This document shows, in pieces, positions 18,404 through 27,661 of a stretch of DNA of 64,000 nt. The notes under the pieces are model-generated. The model was not told the DNA's origin. It worked only from the letters and a program-made list of their open reading frames with translations, and ran no database searches. Within the stretch, counting starts at the first letter, position 1. Each line of letters begins with the position of its first letter. This stretch comes from SKLM01 sp964421785 (GTDB taxonomy: Bacteria; Chloroflexota; Anaerolineae; B4-G1), in assembly GCA_964421785.1 (NCBI GenBank), contig CAYQZG010000001.1, positions 98,905-162,904 of the forward strand, read 5' to 3'. The position numbers and the translations under genes were made by a program.

Positions 18404-19825
18404 TCAATCGTCAAGCTCTGCGTCGGCAGCTGTCTCGCCTTTGACCATGAAGTTGCTTATGTCTTTGTGGAACTCAGGGGCGTCGATATGCTTCTGAACC
18501 AGCTCGTGGGTGTCGACGGCGTTTAGCTGGTCGAAGAGGAAGGCGAATTTCTCCCGCAATGCGTCTCGGATCTCCTGCCGGATCTCTGATGGGATATTCC
18601 AGACTTGCTGCTTGAAGGTTCCAAAGGCGCGCTTGCGGTTGTCATAGATGAATTGCTCCTCAGTCTGGTCCTCCTTCCAGCGGTGGGCGTGCTCCTCTCT
18701 AAGGTGATCGTAGATGTGCTCACGCAGGTCATCTGGGAATGCTGGGTGTTCGTAGATTATGTTCTGGAAGCCTGTTGCCAGGTGAATCTCGAGGCAGCCC
18801 TCTTCGGGAAACTTGTGGAATGCTTCCTCTGGCAGGGTACTGGCGCCGTGCTGCACTGCGCCGCCCATGCCATACTCGTCCCGGGCGATGTTTGAAAGGC
18901 GCCGCATCACGTCGAAATCAATCTTGACCTGGGCCAGGGAGCCGTCAGGTAACACCACGCCGCCGTGAGACGTGCCGGTCTGGATGCTGATCTTGCTCAG
19001 TCCCACCATCCCCTCGGGCAATGTGTCGTTGTACCCGTCCATATATCCACGTAGTTCCTCGGGGGTGCTGTTCTTCCCGCCCACCTCGCCGATCTCACCT
19101 CCTACCGAGATGGTGATCCCTTCTGGCTCTAACTCGCGGGTCACCTTGGTGAACCGCGCCGATAGCTCGAAATTCTCTCGCTGCTGCTCGGCAATCGTTG
19201 GCGGGGTCAGGTCGACCAGCGTCGAGGTGTCGATGTCGATATTATAGAAGCCGGCCTGGATACTCTCTTCGATCAGATCTTCCAGCGCGTCAAGTTCGGT
19301 GTCGATGCTCTCGGTGTATTTACCCGGGTTAACCTGGAAGTGATCGCCCTGGAGGAAGATCGGGCCACGGTGGCCCTCGCGGATTGCCGCGGCGAGTATG
19401 ACGCTGGCGTACTCGGCCGGCGGCTGGCCCGTGTATCCCATCTCCGAGCGGGCGATTTCGAAGATCATTGCTCCTACACTGCGGGGCAGTGCAGCCTGGA
19501 AGACGGCGCGTGCCATATCGTACGCCATGCCGCGGAGATTCATCGCCGGGACTGTCCACTGCCCCTTGGTCTCACCTCGACCACGTGCACGATAGAGGTC
19601 GTTGATGCTCGCCGGCCGGATGCCTAGCGCTTGGCCCATTTCCCAAATCAGCCAGCGGGCCGTGGCCTTCACATCATCGTCTGCGAAGACGGCGTTGTGG
19701 ATCAGTTCGTCGATCGCCAATCCTTGAAGCTTCGTCTCGTCCTTGATGACCACGGTTTCATCCTCTACGCGGACGATCTCCTCAATACTGCTCAGCAGTT
19801 CTTGCTTGCTTTGGTGAATCGTCAC
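18404..19825 (-). CDS. Class II (zinc) fructose-bisphosphate aldolase-like protein
   Basis: About 473 residues from a GTG at 19825, chosen because GGAGGG lies 5 nt upstream and an ATG at 19900 has no such site. The class II aldolase landmarks are visible: a GDH motif (in FLQGDHFQVNP) for the catalytic Asp and a zinc His, GGEIGEVGGKNS for the zinc-ligand Glu region, SHGGV, and VQHGAST for further histidine ligands. The protein is longer than typical FbaA (about 350), with an N-terminal helical extension of about 100 residues and a C-terminal extension. It probably cleaves or forms fructose- or tagatose-type bisphosphates, but the specificity is uncertain. Confidence 0.78.
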   Translation of the reverse strand: MTIHQSKQELLSSIEEIVRVEDETVVIKDETKLQGLAIDELIHNAVFADDDVKATARWLIWEMGQALGIRPASINDLYRARGRGETKGQWTVPAMNLRGMAYDMARAVFQAALPRSVGAMIFEIARSEMGYTGQPPAEYASVILAAAIREGHRGPIFLQGDHFQVNPGKYTESIDTELDALEDLIEESIQAGFYNIDIDTSTLVDLTPPTIAEQQRENFELSARFTKVTRELEPEGITISVGGEIGEVGGKNSTPEELRGYMDGYNDTLPEGMVGLSKISIQTGTSHGGVVLPDGSLAQVKIDFDVMRRLSNIARDEYGMGGAVQHGASTLPEEAFHKFPEEGCLEIHLATGFQNIIYEHPAFPDDLREHIYDHLREEHAHRWKEDQTEEQFIYDNRKRAFGTFKQQVWNIPSEIRQEIRDALREKFAFLFDQLNAVDTHELVQKHIDAPEFHKDISNFMVKGETAADAELDD

Positions 19826-19939
19826 AATTCCCTCCCTGATAACGCAGCTGCTTCCTGGTGCTATGGCATCATTTGATATGAGAACGTGTGTTCTCGTCAC
19901 TACTCTTTCAGGTCTTCAATTACCGACCCGCCGTCTGCG

Positions 19940-20437
19940 TCATGCTGTGCTTCGTAGACGCCGAACGAGGATCAAGAGGAAGGCCAGGCCTCCTGCGAGC
20001 GCGGCTCCCCCTAGGATACCAATGCCTGTATCCGGCATGCCATCCGAGTTGTTATCCTGGTCCGTCTCTGGTGTCTCTAGGCCGAGGGTGGCCGTGGATT
20101 CTGGGGTCTCTGGTTCTGGGGTAGCGGTCGGCGGTGGTGGTGGCGGTGTTGGGGTATCGGTTGGAATTGGCGTGTCTGTTGGAACAGGAGTGTCGGTCGG
20201 TGTTGGCGTGACGGCAGCCGTCTCCGTCGCCGACTGCGCAATTGCCACCGCTGTGTTCGTCGCAGAGATAGCCTCATTCTGTGACTCGATATCTGCTCTC
20301 ATTCTCGGTGCTATGAGGAGTGCCCAGGCTACGAAGGCGCCGATACTCAGCACGAGCAGTCCCCCCAACACCGCGACGAGGATGACGAAACTTCGGTTGG
20401 TCCCTTCTTCCTGGATGACTTCTTCTTGGTTCTCCAT
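19940..20437 (-). CDS. Small membrane protein with Thr-Pro stalk and MPDTG sorting-like signal
   Basis: A 165-residue protein with a membrane helix at residues about 17-42, an extracytoplasmic stalk of repeated TPTPTDTPVPTDTP-type sequence, and a C-terminal MPDTG (134-138). A glycine-rich hydrophobic segment and the basic tail RRLRS follow. The last part has the order of a Gram-positive cell-wall sorting signal (pentapeptide, hydrophobic stretch, positive tail). A class D-like sortase is encoded at 30248-31219. The uncleaved N-terminal helix is unusual for a sortase substrate. It lies 53 bp after the preceding gene and probably ends the minus-strand cluster. Confidence 0.8.
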   Translation of the reverse strand: MENQEEVIQEEGTNRSFVILVAVLGGLLVLSIGAFVAWALLIAPRMRADIESQNEAISATNTAVAIAQSATETAAVTPTPTDTPVPTDTPIPTDTPTPPPPPPTATPEPETPESTATLGLETPETDQDNNSDGMPDTGIGILGGAALAGGLAFLLILVRRLRSTA

Positions 20438-20490
20438 GTCTCTCCTCCAATGATAGACTTCTTCTTGTGACGCAGCGGCTTACTGGATCG

Positions 20491-21552
20491 CTAGCGTAGG
20501 ATCTCCAAGTTGACCAGTGGGACAAAGACAGGTTCGTCTTGGCCGATATTCACCTCCGCGCAGTAGGCTCGGGCGCCTGTCGCTATGCGACGCGCATACC
20601 GGGGGATGTCGATGACCGTTCCCACCGAGCCCAGGTACGGGGCGCGGACAACTCTTACTCGTGCTCCCTGTGTGAGCTCTCCATGCCTTTCCATCTCATC
20701 TGCTGATAGCTTCCTGTTCGGCATAGGTATGATGAGCTCTGGTCGCTTTGAGCCCCACCGCATCTCGGTCTGACCGCTGACTGATACTTCTCTTTCTTCG
20801 TTGTCCTTGAGCAAGTTGAAGATGTCCTTCATCATCGGAAGGTCTCCAAAGCCATCGGTGACAATGATGGGGAAGGGCAGTCGCTCGGCGGTAGGAATCA
20901 GCTCTGGAGAAAGACCGCCAGTCACGATGCCTCGCACCTCGACCTCCTGTGCTCGCGCGAGGGTTTCCCGATCCAAGATTGTACCAGCGACGAGAACGCT
21001 GCCGTGGCAGGATGGGTCAATGGCGCGGGCCTGCAATGACTCGCTAGATCGCCTCGTTATGCCTTTCAGCGCGCCGACGCTCTCCTCTCCCGAACCCCAA
21101 GCACCTTGGATGAGAGCGCCCGTTGTCTCAATGGAGACGACCTGGTCGTCTCTGATATTCAATACGGTCCCTGGGATGTGGGCGTGTAGCTCAAAAGGCG
21201 TGGGTTGAGCCTCGATAAGCGCTCGTCCTCCCCCTGTGGCGGTCATAATGCCATCAATGGGGGACTCGACCGAACGGCCGAGAAGGCCAACTCTTCTGGC
21301 AATTATATCTCCCCGATGGACTATGTCTCCCAATTTGACCCTCAGGCAGTCCTCAGCCTCCGACGCCGAAACATCCAACAGGCGCGCAACAGCCACGATT
21401 CGAAAGTCGCTGGGCAAGTTGGTACGGGCCACGACCTGCGTGGATTCGACGCGGTCACCGGGGTGGACCAGCACTTCCCCTGGTTTTGGCAGAACCCGTT
21501 CGCGATGAATTCTCGTCAGAGATGATACCCTAGTTTCGAAAGCGTAGTACAT
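20491..21552 (-). CDS. Uncharacterised protein with barrel-sandwich-like and KOW-like segments
   Basis: A 353-residue soluble protein I do not recognise at family level. The N-terminal 150 residues contain paired VHPGDRVESTQVVAR and VKLGDIVHRGDIIARR motifs, resembling barrel-sandwich hybrid (lipoyl/RnfC-like) folds. The middle (PFPIIVTDGFGDLPM) looks Rossmann-like. The C-terminal 60 residues (GARVRVVRAPYLGSVGTV) resemble a KOW/SH3 barrel. It lies directly downstream of the MutL-like gene, 47 bp away, in the same orientation. A role together with that protein is inferred from synteny alone. Confidence 0.8.
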   Translation of the reverse strand: MYYAFETRVSSLTRIHRERVLPKPGEVLVHPGDRVESTQVVARTNLPSDFRIVAVARLLDVSASEAEDCLRVKLGDIVHRGDIIARRVGLLGRSVESPIDGIMTATGGGRALIEAQPTPFELHAHIPGTVLNIRDDQVVSIETTGALIQGAWGSGEESVGALKGITRRSSESLQARAIDPSCHGSVLVAGTILDRETLARAQEVEVRGIVTGGLSPELIPTAERLPFPIIVTDGFGDLPMMKDIFNLLKDNEEREVSVSGQTEMRWGSKRPELIIPMPNRKLSADEMERHGELTQGARVRVVRAPYLGSVGTVIDIPRYARRIATGARAYCAEVNIGQDEPVFVPLVNLEILR

Positions 21553-21599
21553 TGTTGCTAAGAACCACCTATTCCATGACGGTGTGCCAATCCATCAGC

Positions 21600-23360
21600 T
21601 TAACCGCCGACATCATATAACCATTGCCGCATCTGCTCGCGACGTTGTTCAGGCTCGGCTGGCAGAGACAACGGACGACCTCGGGCATCAATAATGAGGC
21701 CAGTCAATCCTCCGCTCACGCGTCGCTTGCCGGTTTTTCCCTGTCCTCCAAGCCCGACATCGAAACCACGTTTTGGGCGCAGCTCCAGAACTGCCTCTTG
21801 CCCAAGAGGTAATGGTAAGACCTCCAAGTCTCCATGACGGACCTCGATATCCAATTCGCTTCCATCGTCGTATGAGACACTGACTCTCAGGATGGTGTCG
21901 CCCAGTTTAGCATCTCCTCCGACTGGTGTGACCACAGTAGCAAGATTGGTGAATACTCCGGCATCCAGGGCCTCCACTGCCGCTAGCGGCTTGACTGCCG
22001 CGACATTCCCCAGCGCTGGTGCAAGTCCATATGTATCCAACACGAGCGTGCTCACGCCGATCGGCTGCAGTGCGTTGAGCACGGCTAGAGCGGCTTGTCC
22101 AGGTCGGGGGGCTTGAGTCAGAGGAGCTCCGCTGATGAGAATGGTGTCGCACAGGGGCGTAAGGTCAGGGTAGGGTTGGGCAGTGCCAGGCTTCCAGCCC
22201 GGACGGGCTGTCTCGAGTGTGGTGCATATTGTCGCGCAAGTTAGTGCTTGTTCCACCCAGAGATCACGGTTCACCTGAGGGATGCTAGTCGGGTGCATTC
22301 TCTTGTTGATCAGCAATGCCTGGACTTGGTGATAGGGTATCGATTCAGGAAGCCAGCGGGCGATGGCCTCAAAGCCTTCTTCCTCTAGCAGACGCTCCCC
22401 TCCGAAGGCCGCGCCCAGGCCACCGTGGATAGTCGTGTAAAGCTGTTCGTCGAAGACGGCAGCTACTGTGGTATTGGCCCCTCCAGCGTCGATGCCCAGA
22501 ACGCCCCTGGTTGGATCGCCCAGGTGCCATAGATACTGGATCAGTTGGCCAAATGCCTGCGCAGTCGGGGCAATGCGTACCGGGCTCCAGTCTGCCAGGG
22601 TAGCAAAGCCTGGAAGCTGTCGCATCTTCTGCTGTCTGAAGATGTTCTGGAGTTCCTGTTGGGCATCCTGTAGTTGCTCGACTTCGAGTATCGGGCGAAC
22701 GTTGTCGACGACACGCAGCTTCGTCTCGTCACCGACGATTTCGGTAACCTGCTGGCGCAGTCGTGAGTTGCCTGCGTAGAGAAGGGTGGGACGCTTTCTA
22801 CGATCCATCATCGCGCACGCCAGTGTCGCGGCTTTCACAGCGTCCAGCACAGGTCGCTCGGCACCCCCGTCAATTCCGCCGGTAAGGCAGATGACATCCG
22901 GTGTGGCGGCGCGGAGCAAACGAACGCGGTCTTCGTCGGTTAAGGTGATTTCCTGGCCTTCGTCCAGAACAGCTATCACCCGAGAGTAGGTACCCGCAGC
23001 TGCGCGTTTGGCGCTCGCGATGCTGAGGCTCTCCACCAGACCGCTGAGCACGATTCCTAGCGGTTCGCTGGCGCTGACGGTGGCCGTAAAGGCGTCTACA
23101 CCTCGTCGGCTCGTTGCCTGAGGGGAGATGAGATCGCCCGTCTCATCGAAGAATTTTCGGCCCGTTATTCGCGAAATGCGCTCCACAGCATGCCGTATAC
23201 CATCTATGACGGTGGCTGGGGATGCCCCGAACGTAGTGGGCGCTTCTCCAGATGCTACAAAGCGATACTCGCCACCTATCCGATCAAGCAACATAGCTTT
23301 GGTCATCACGGTGCCGCAGTCGACGACGAGAATCGAACCGATACTTTCGTTTGCCACCAT
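21600..23360 (-). CDS. MutL/GlmL-family ASKHA protein
   Basis: A 586-residue protein. The phosphate-binding motifs of the acetate/sugar kinase-Hsp70-actin fold are visible as VVDCGTVMTKAMLLD (residues about 12-26) and GIDAGGANTTVAAVF (about 290-305). The latter two-lobe arrangement and the segment AAFGGERLLEE match the MutL family, named for a protein encoded beside glutamate mutase and proposed to act as a reactivating or chaperone factor. No B12-dependent mutase is present in this window, so this is a stand-alone paralog, as occurs in Chloroflexota. It sits 11 bp downstream of a membrane-protein gene, which suggests a membrane-associated complex. Confidence 0.85.
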   Translation of the reverse strand: MVANESIGSILVVDCGTVMTKAMLLDRIGGEYRFVASGEAPTTFGASPATVIDGIRHAVERISRITGRKFFDETGDLISPQATSRRGVDAFTATVSASEPLGIVLSGLVESLSIASAKRAAAGTYSRVIAVLDEGQEITLTDEDRVRLLRAATPDVICLTGGIDGGAERPVLDAVKAATLACAMMDRRKRPTLLYAGNSRLRQQVTEIVGDETKLRVVDNVRPILEVEQLQDAQQELQNIFRQQKMRQLPGFATLADWSPVRIAPTAQAFGQLIQYLWHLGDPTRGVLGIDAGGANTTVAAVFDEQLYTTIHGGLGAAFGGERLLEEEGFEAIARWLPESIPYHQVQALLINKRMHPTSIPQVNRDLWVEQALTCATICTTLETARPGWKPGTAQPYPDLTPLCDTILISGAPLTQAPRPGQAALAVLNALQPIGVSTLVLDTYGLAPALGNVAAVKPLAAVEALDAGVFTNLATVVTPVGGDAKLGDTILRVSVSYDDGSELDIEVRHGDLEVLPLPLGQEAVLELRPKRGFDVGLGGQGKTGKRRVSGGLTGLIIDARGRPLSLPAEPEQRREQMRQWLYDVGG

Positions 23361-23371
23361 CGTGTTTCTCG

Positions 23372-24031
23372 CTAGAGTCCCATTGCCCTGAGGGCCAGAT
23401 CGATGAAGTGCTCCATACGACCAACGAATATCGAAAGCGAAGCTGTGAGTGCTCCGGCAAAGGCCACGCCGAAGGTGAAGATCAGGAACACGCGGCCAAC
23501 CCAGGCCGCTCCATCTACGATACTTCGCCAGACGAAGCTCCCTGCATGACCTTCAGGCTTTGTGAAGGTGAAGGCCAGCAATGTGCATACCGTCCCTACG
23601 ACGATCATCAGGCCATCTAGTGGGCCGAAGCGGTAGGATTTCAGGGAGGCTGGGCTAAGTGCCTGTCCCGTTGCTTCCACTTGAGGGGCGAGCGTTCCCA
23701 GCAGGGCCCCGGCGAGGGTGACGGCCGTTCCGACGCCGATGAGATAGGCGATGGAGAAGTTCCCAACAAATGCTTGTCTAGGGAATCCTTTGAAAAGCAA
23801 TAGGATGCCGAGCACGAGCGGTATCAAGACGGCGGATGGGTTGGATATCAGCTTTGGGAACGCCATCCGGATCAGTACCTCGCGCACGGTCACGCCAAGG
23901 GAATAGCCAACCACTACGCCGACAAAGATGTGTAGGGCCAGTCGATAGAGCGGGTTGTCGCCTACCAGATAGCTCAATATGAGCAGCATTAGTACTGCCC
24001 CCAGGATGGTGCCGACCAACTCGGGTATCAT
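23372..24031 (-). CDS. Polytopic membrane protein of the MutL cluster
   Basis: A 219-residue protein with about six hydrophobic segments, beginning MIPELVGTILGAVLMLLIL. Its start overlaps the stop of the upstream 731-residue gene by four bases (ATGA), so the two are translationally coupled. It contains no catalytic motif I can identify. The context makes it a candidate membrane subunit for the zinc-ribbon and MutL-like proteins. Confidence 0.8.
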   Translation of the reverse strand: MIPELVGTILGAVLMLLILSYLVGDNPLYRLALHIFVGVVVGYSLGVTVREVLIRMAFPKLISNPSAVLIPLVLGILLLFKGFPRQAFVGNFSIAYLIGVGTAVTLAGALLGTLAPQVEATGQALSPASLKSYRFGPLDGLMIVVGTVCTLLAFTFTKPEGHAGSFVWRSIVDGAAWVGRVFLIFTFGVAFAGALTASLSIFVGRMEHFIDLALRAMGL

Positions 24032-26223
24032 GTCTCTTCCCCTTTGGTCCTCCCCAAAGCATGGACGAGGGCGCCAACGATCATCAGTACGACAATGGCG
24101 ATGTGACCTGCTGCTAGCGCGTCGAGCCGCTGTGTGGCACTACCGACTGTTCCGCGGCGGGCCTCGTAAGCAGCGGCTCCTTTGAGGCCGTGAATGGCTC
24201 CTTCCAACTGCCCGGCGTTGGCGTCAAGGTAGGGGCTCGCAACAGGTTCCAAAGCTGCACTGCCAACGGCGACCACCGGTAGTTGGTCTCCATACCGCGC
24301 ATTGGCTTGTTCAATCCAGAGGCGGAGCGGCGTCGGCCTACTGGTCAATATGAGAAGCAGCCTAGGTGATCCGTCAGCAGTGCCCAATAACTGGGAGACG
24401 GCAGTTGCTGTTCCTGGTCGATAGCCGATGAACGTGTATTGGTCTCTGGAGTCGGCGATCTTGGCCATCATGGCCCGCGCCACCAGTGGACCATCGGGGC
24501 GGGTACTGGCGATTGAGATCTGTGCTCCGCGCTCAAGCACGTGCGTCAGAACTGGCTGTGCCACAGCACTAAGCTCGTCGGCTTCCGGTGGCCCATAGTC
24601 AAAGGCTACGAGGACGTGATCACCCACGTCAAGCTCATCGACAACACGATGGAGATTTGTGACTCCTGGAGTCGTCAGTGGTTGGGTTAGAATGGTCCCC
24701 ATGCCCGTCACCAGGGGGGCCAGGAGCATACTTAACACAGCGAGAATCAGGAAGCCCGCTACTAGCCAACGTTCAGCCAAGCTCGCAGTGTCGGTTGCTT
24801 TCCTTCTTACCCCACGTTTGGGCCTAATCGTTGGTTGAATCGCTGGTTGACCTAGCAGGCTCTGAAGCAGCTCGGCTCGGGCTAGGTTCGCCTCGCTGGT
24901 CTGAGGCGCTGGTGGACCTGCGAAAGTGTCGGGCGCGCCAATAGCGTGGGCCGCGGGAATCAGACCGCGCAATCCTCTCAACAGCCCTTCGGTCTCTAGG
25001 GGCCCTTGGACAGGCTCTTCGCCCTCATCCTGGCTTGGTCTCAGTTCCTGCAGCCAGTCGGGAATATCTGCACGTTCCAGATCCGCACTCCAATCCTCTT
25101 CTGTGACGTCTAGCTCCGCTGGGAACGGCGAAGCATCGTCATCCTCCTGGGTTGGCGTCATAAGCTCGGTCAACCAATCCGGCGTTTCGATAGTCTCAGG
25201 AGGTGCCTCTGTGAAGGGGGAAACAGGTTCTTCAGACGTTTCCTCTGGCTGAGCTTCGGCCTCTTGAAGCCAGGCGGGAATCTCAGCCGGTTCAGGAGGG
25301 GGTATCTCTGCTGCTGCCTCCGTCCGTTCAGGTTCATCAGGCACTAGAAGTTCTTTTCCTGCTGTAAGCTCTTCAGAAGGCTGTGGGCCCGCGCTGGCTT
25401 GTGCCTCCTTGAGCCAGTCGGGGATTTCGATGGCCGCGGATTCTGCATCGCCGATTTCCGATTCCCTTTCTGCAGCTTCGCTCAACTCCGACGGCGCTGT
25501 TGTTTCTTCATCCAAAGGTGAGATATCTTGCAACCACCTTGGCATTTCCTCCAGATCAGGTTCCTCAGTCTCGGATCGGTCCGTCTCCCTTTCGTCGCCA
25601 AAGGGCTCCTGCATCCTCGGTGGTTCGTCCTCTGGAATGGGGGATGTTTCCTCGCTGATTGGGCCCAAGTCACGAAGCCAGTCCGGGATCTCGGCTGGTT
25701 CTGGAGTTGCTTCTTCGGGAGTTCTATCTGGCGGTGAAGCCTCCATGCTGGTCTGACGTGGGGACTCTTCGCTGATCGATCCCAGGTCACTCAGCCAATC
25801 GGGGATGTTGGCTGGCTCCAATGGCTCTTCATCATCTTCGATATGCTCGTCGTCTTCGACGATCTCAGGTTGTTGGTTTGTAGACTCTCGGAGCTCATCC
25901 AGCCAGTCTTCTGATGTCGATTCCTCTTGCTCGATCGATTCGACGGTGGGCTTCTCCTGTTCTCCTGCCGTCTCATCCAATGGAATAGTTGGCAGCGAGA
26001 ACCCTTTGATCGGCCTTGTCTTCTCCTCTGATTCCTCCTCTTCAGGTTCAGATGACATTGGCACGAGGCGCGCATTACATTTCTGGCAGTAGACGTTGCC
26101 GACGGCGTTGATGGTGTCACACATGGGGCAGCGCATGCCGGTACTTGGCAGTGGCTCGCCGCACTCATTGCAGAAGCGGCTGCCTTTTCGATTGGATGTT
26201 CCGCAGTTGGGGCAATAGATCAT
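24028..26223 (-). CDS. Double zinc-ribbon membrane protein with eight W-L motif repeats
   Basis: A 731-residue protein with four parts. Residues 4-50 contain two zinc ribbons (CPNCG...CNECG and CPMCD...CQKCN). Residues about 60-420 are acidic and disordered, with repeated short motifs such as IPDWLSDLG, IPDWLRDLG, MPRWLQDI, IPAWLQEA and TPDWLTEL (eight copies counting EDWLDEL). A membrane helix (FLILAVLSMLLAPLV) follows, then an extracytoplasmic alpha/beta domain of about 200 residues, and a final helix ending HALGRTKGEET. The repeats look like docking peptides for a partner protein. Both ends are cytoplasmic if the two helices span the membrane. Confidence 0.85.
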   Translation of the reverse strand: MIYCPNCGTSNRKGSRFCNECGEPLPSTGMRCPMCDTINAVGNVYCQKCNARLVPMSSEPEEEESEEKTRPIKGFSLPTIPLDETAGEQEKPTVESIEQEESTSEDWLDELRESTNQQPEIVEDDEHIEDDEEPLEPANIPDWLSDLGSISEESPRQTSMEASPPDRTPEEATPEPAEIPDWLRDLGPISEETSPIPEDEPPRMQEPFGDERETDRSETEEPDLEEMPRWLQDISPLDEETTAPSELSEAAERESEIGDAESAAIEIPDWLKEAQASAGPQPSEELTAGKELLVPDEPERTEAAAEIPPPEPAEIPAWLQEAEAQPEETSEEPVSPFTEAPPETIETPDWLTELMTPTQEDDDASPFPAELDVTEEDWSADLERADIPDWLQELRPSQDEGEEPVQGPLETEGLLRGLRGLIPAAHAIGAPDTFAGPPAPQTSEANLARAELLQSLLGQPAIQPTIRPKRGVRRKATDTASLAERWLVAGFLILAVLSMLLAPLVTGMGTILTQPLTTPGVTNLHRVVDELDVGDHVLVAFDYGPPEADELSAVAQPVLTHVLERGAQISIASTRPDGPLVARAMMAKIADSRDQYTFIGYRPGTATAVSQLLGTADGSPRLLLILTSRPTPLRLWIEQANARYGDQLPVVAVGSAALEPVASPYLDANAGQLEGAIHGLKGAAAYEARRGTVGSATQRLDALAAGHIAIVVLMIVGALVHALGRTKGEET

Positions 26224-26233
26224 CAGATCACCA

Positions 26234-26857
26234 TCAGAACTCGCTGTGGGGACGCTCGATACCCAGCAGGACTCTCACGCCCGTGATCACCGTGCCAAGC
26301 GCGACACCAAGGAGTAGGCCTCGGATCCCAGCCATCCCAGGCACGTGAATCAGCCAGTGGCGAACTTCGCTCAGCCACTCGAAGCCTAGGAGGGGAGTCG
26401 TGCCCAGGAGAGACAAAGCCACAACCAAGACGAAGAGTAGGGAAGCTGGGGTCGGTCGATGTCGCAGCAATCGAACAGCAGACAGCGTCAGGGTGAAGAC
26501 CACAAGCGCGGCAAGCGATCCCCCGAGCGGGGTGATGACGTAATCTAGCATCGCCTGTGTCATCTCACCGGAGGGGCCATAGAAGAGTGGGGGAATCCAG
26601 GATAGCAGGGCGGCCAAGAGCAGGACCAAACTGTGCAATCGCTCTTCTCCGGAGCCAAGTATCCGCTGACCATGGACTCGGAGAATGTTGAATATACCGA
26701 GGATGAGGGCGAAGGCACCGATGATCACGGCCCACTCGATGAGTTGATCGCGGCAGGTGGACAGTATCGTTCCCGGAAACAGGTAGCCAGCCAGCGTGAG
26801 AAGCCCACTGACGGTTGCGAAGAAGATGGGTATCCACTTCCTAGTGATACGTCTCAT
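26234..26857 (-). CDS. Polytopic membrane protein
   Basis: A 207-residue protein with about six hydrophobic segments, beginning MRRITRKWIPIFFATVSGLL and ending with a polar tail ERPHSEF. It starts upstream of the zinc-ribbon gene with a 10-bp gap and belongs to the same transcription unit. No family was recognised. Confidence 0.8.
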   Translation of the reverse strand: MRRITRKWIPIFFATVSGLLTLAGYLFPGTILSTCRDQLIEWAVIIGAFALILGIFNILRVHGQRILGSGEERLHSLVLLLAALLSWIPPLFYGPSGEMTQAMLDYVITPLGGSLAALVVFTLTLSAVRLLRHRPTPASLLFVLVVALSLLGTTPLLGFEWLSEVRHWLIHVPGMAGIRGLLLGVALGTVITGVRVLLGIERPHSEF

Positions 26858-26902
26858 GGCCTTTGCCTTCCGTGGATCAACTGCTGTGAGACTTGACGCG
26901 CA

Positions 26903-27661
26903 CTAGCTTCCGATGAGGGCCAGAACTGCTGTTCCCAGGATAGCTAGTGCCAAGATGAATCTTAGGATGTCCTCGCTGATCAAGCTCGTTATATATTCCT
27001 TCTTCTCGGTGATCTGGGCCCCGGCGGCGTACAGTTCCTCTCCCACAGCGAGACGGTCGACGGCGGCGTACAGGGCGCCGGTCGCCTGCGCGGTATCGAC
27101 GGCAGCCATCTTTGGCTTGCTGCGCCGATCACTCATGTCTGCAATAAGGGATACTTCAGATCCAAAAGCACCTGCCAGTATGTTGGCGGTCGCATCCTCT
27201 GGTGCTCCTACAGGGATGGCTCCGGCAGAGTATGCGAGGGAAGAAGGGGCGACAAAGCGAACTTGGCTCGCATCGTAGAACTCGGCAATCTGCCTACGCT
27301 CATAGGCTCGGCGCAGCACGTCTTGAGCCAAAGGGAGAAGCGTGGCATCGCCAACTGTGATGATTGGCGCAACGTCGTACGAAACCGCTGCGTCGACCAA
27401 TCCTTCCAACACCTGAAGTCCTGCTAAGGAGGAGATTGAATTCTCGCTGCTCAGTCCTCCGCTTCCCAGAGCGATGTGGAGCGGCCTACCGCTCTCGGCC
27501 GCTCGCCCAAGCTCGTCCTGCAGATCCTTGAAGGCAGGGATCTGCCGTAGGTGGGGATTCTCCTCTCTTCGACGATGAAGAATCGTGAGCACGATCAACA
27601 CGAGCGCGCTGAGAAGCAGGAAAACAAGGGCCCACGCTGTAGGACTAAGGAAATCACTCAT
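26903..27661 (-). CDS. Membrane protein with alpha/beta extramembrane domain
   Basis: A 252-residue protein with an N-terminal helix (WALVFLLLSALVLIVLTIL), a soluble alpha/beta domain (LHIALGSGGLSSENSISS, PIITVGDATLLPLAQDVL) and a C-terminal helix. This layout mirrors the C-terminal part of the 731-residue zinc-ribbon protein, a helix-domain-helix arrangement. The domain is conserved enough to look enzymatic or ligand-binding, but no active site is evident. It overlaps the upstream 92-residue gene by 8 bp. Confidence 0.8.
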   Translation of the reverse strand: MSDFLSPTAWALVFLLLSALVLIVLTILHRRREENPHLRQIPAFKDLQDELGRAAESGRPLHIALGSGGLSSENSISSLAGLQVLEGLVDAAVSYDVAPIITVGDATLLPLAQDVLRRAYERRQIAEFYDASQVRFVAPSSLAYSAGAIPVGAPEDATANILAGAFGSEVSLIADMSDRRSKPKMAAVDTAQATGALYAAVDRLAVGEELYAAGAQITEKKEYITSLISEDILRFILALAILGTAVLALIGS

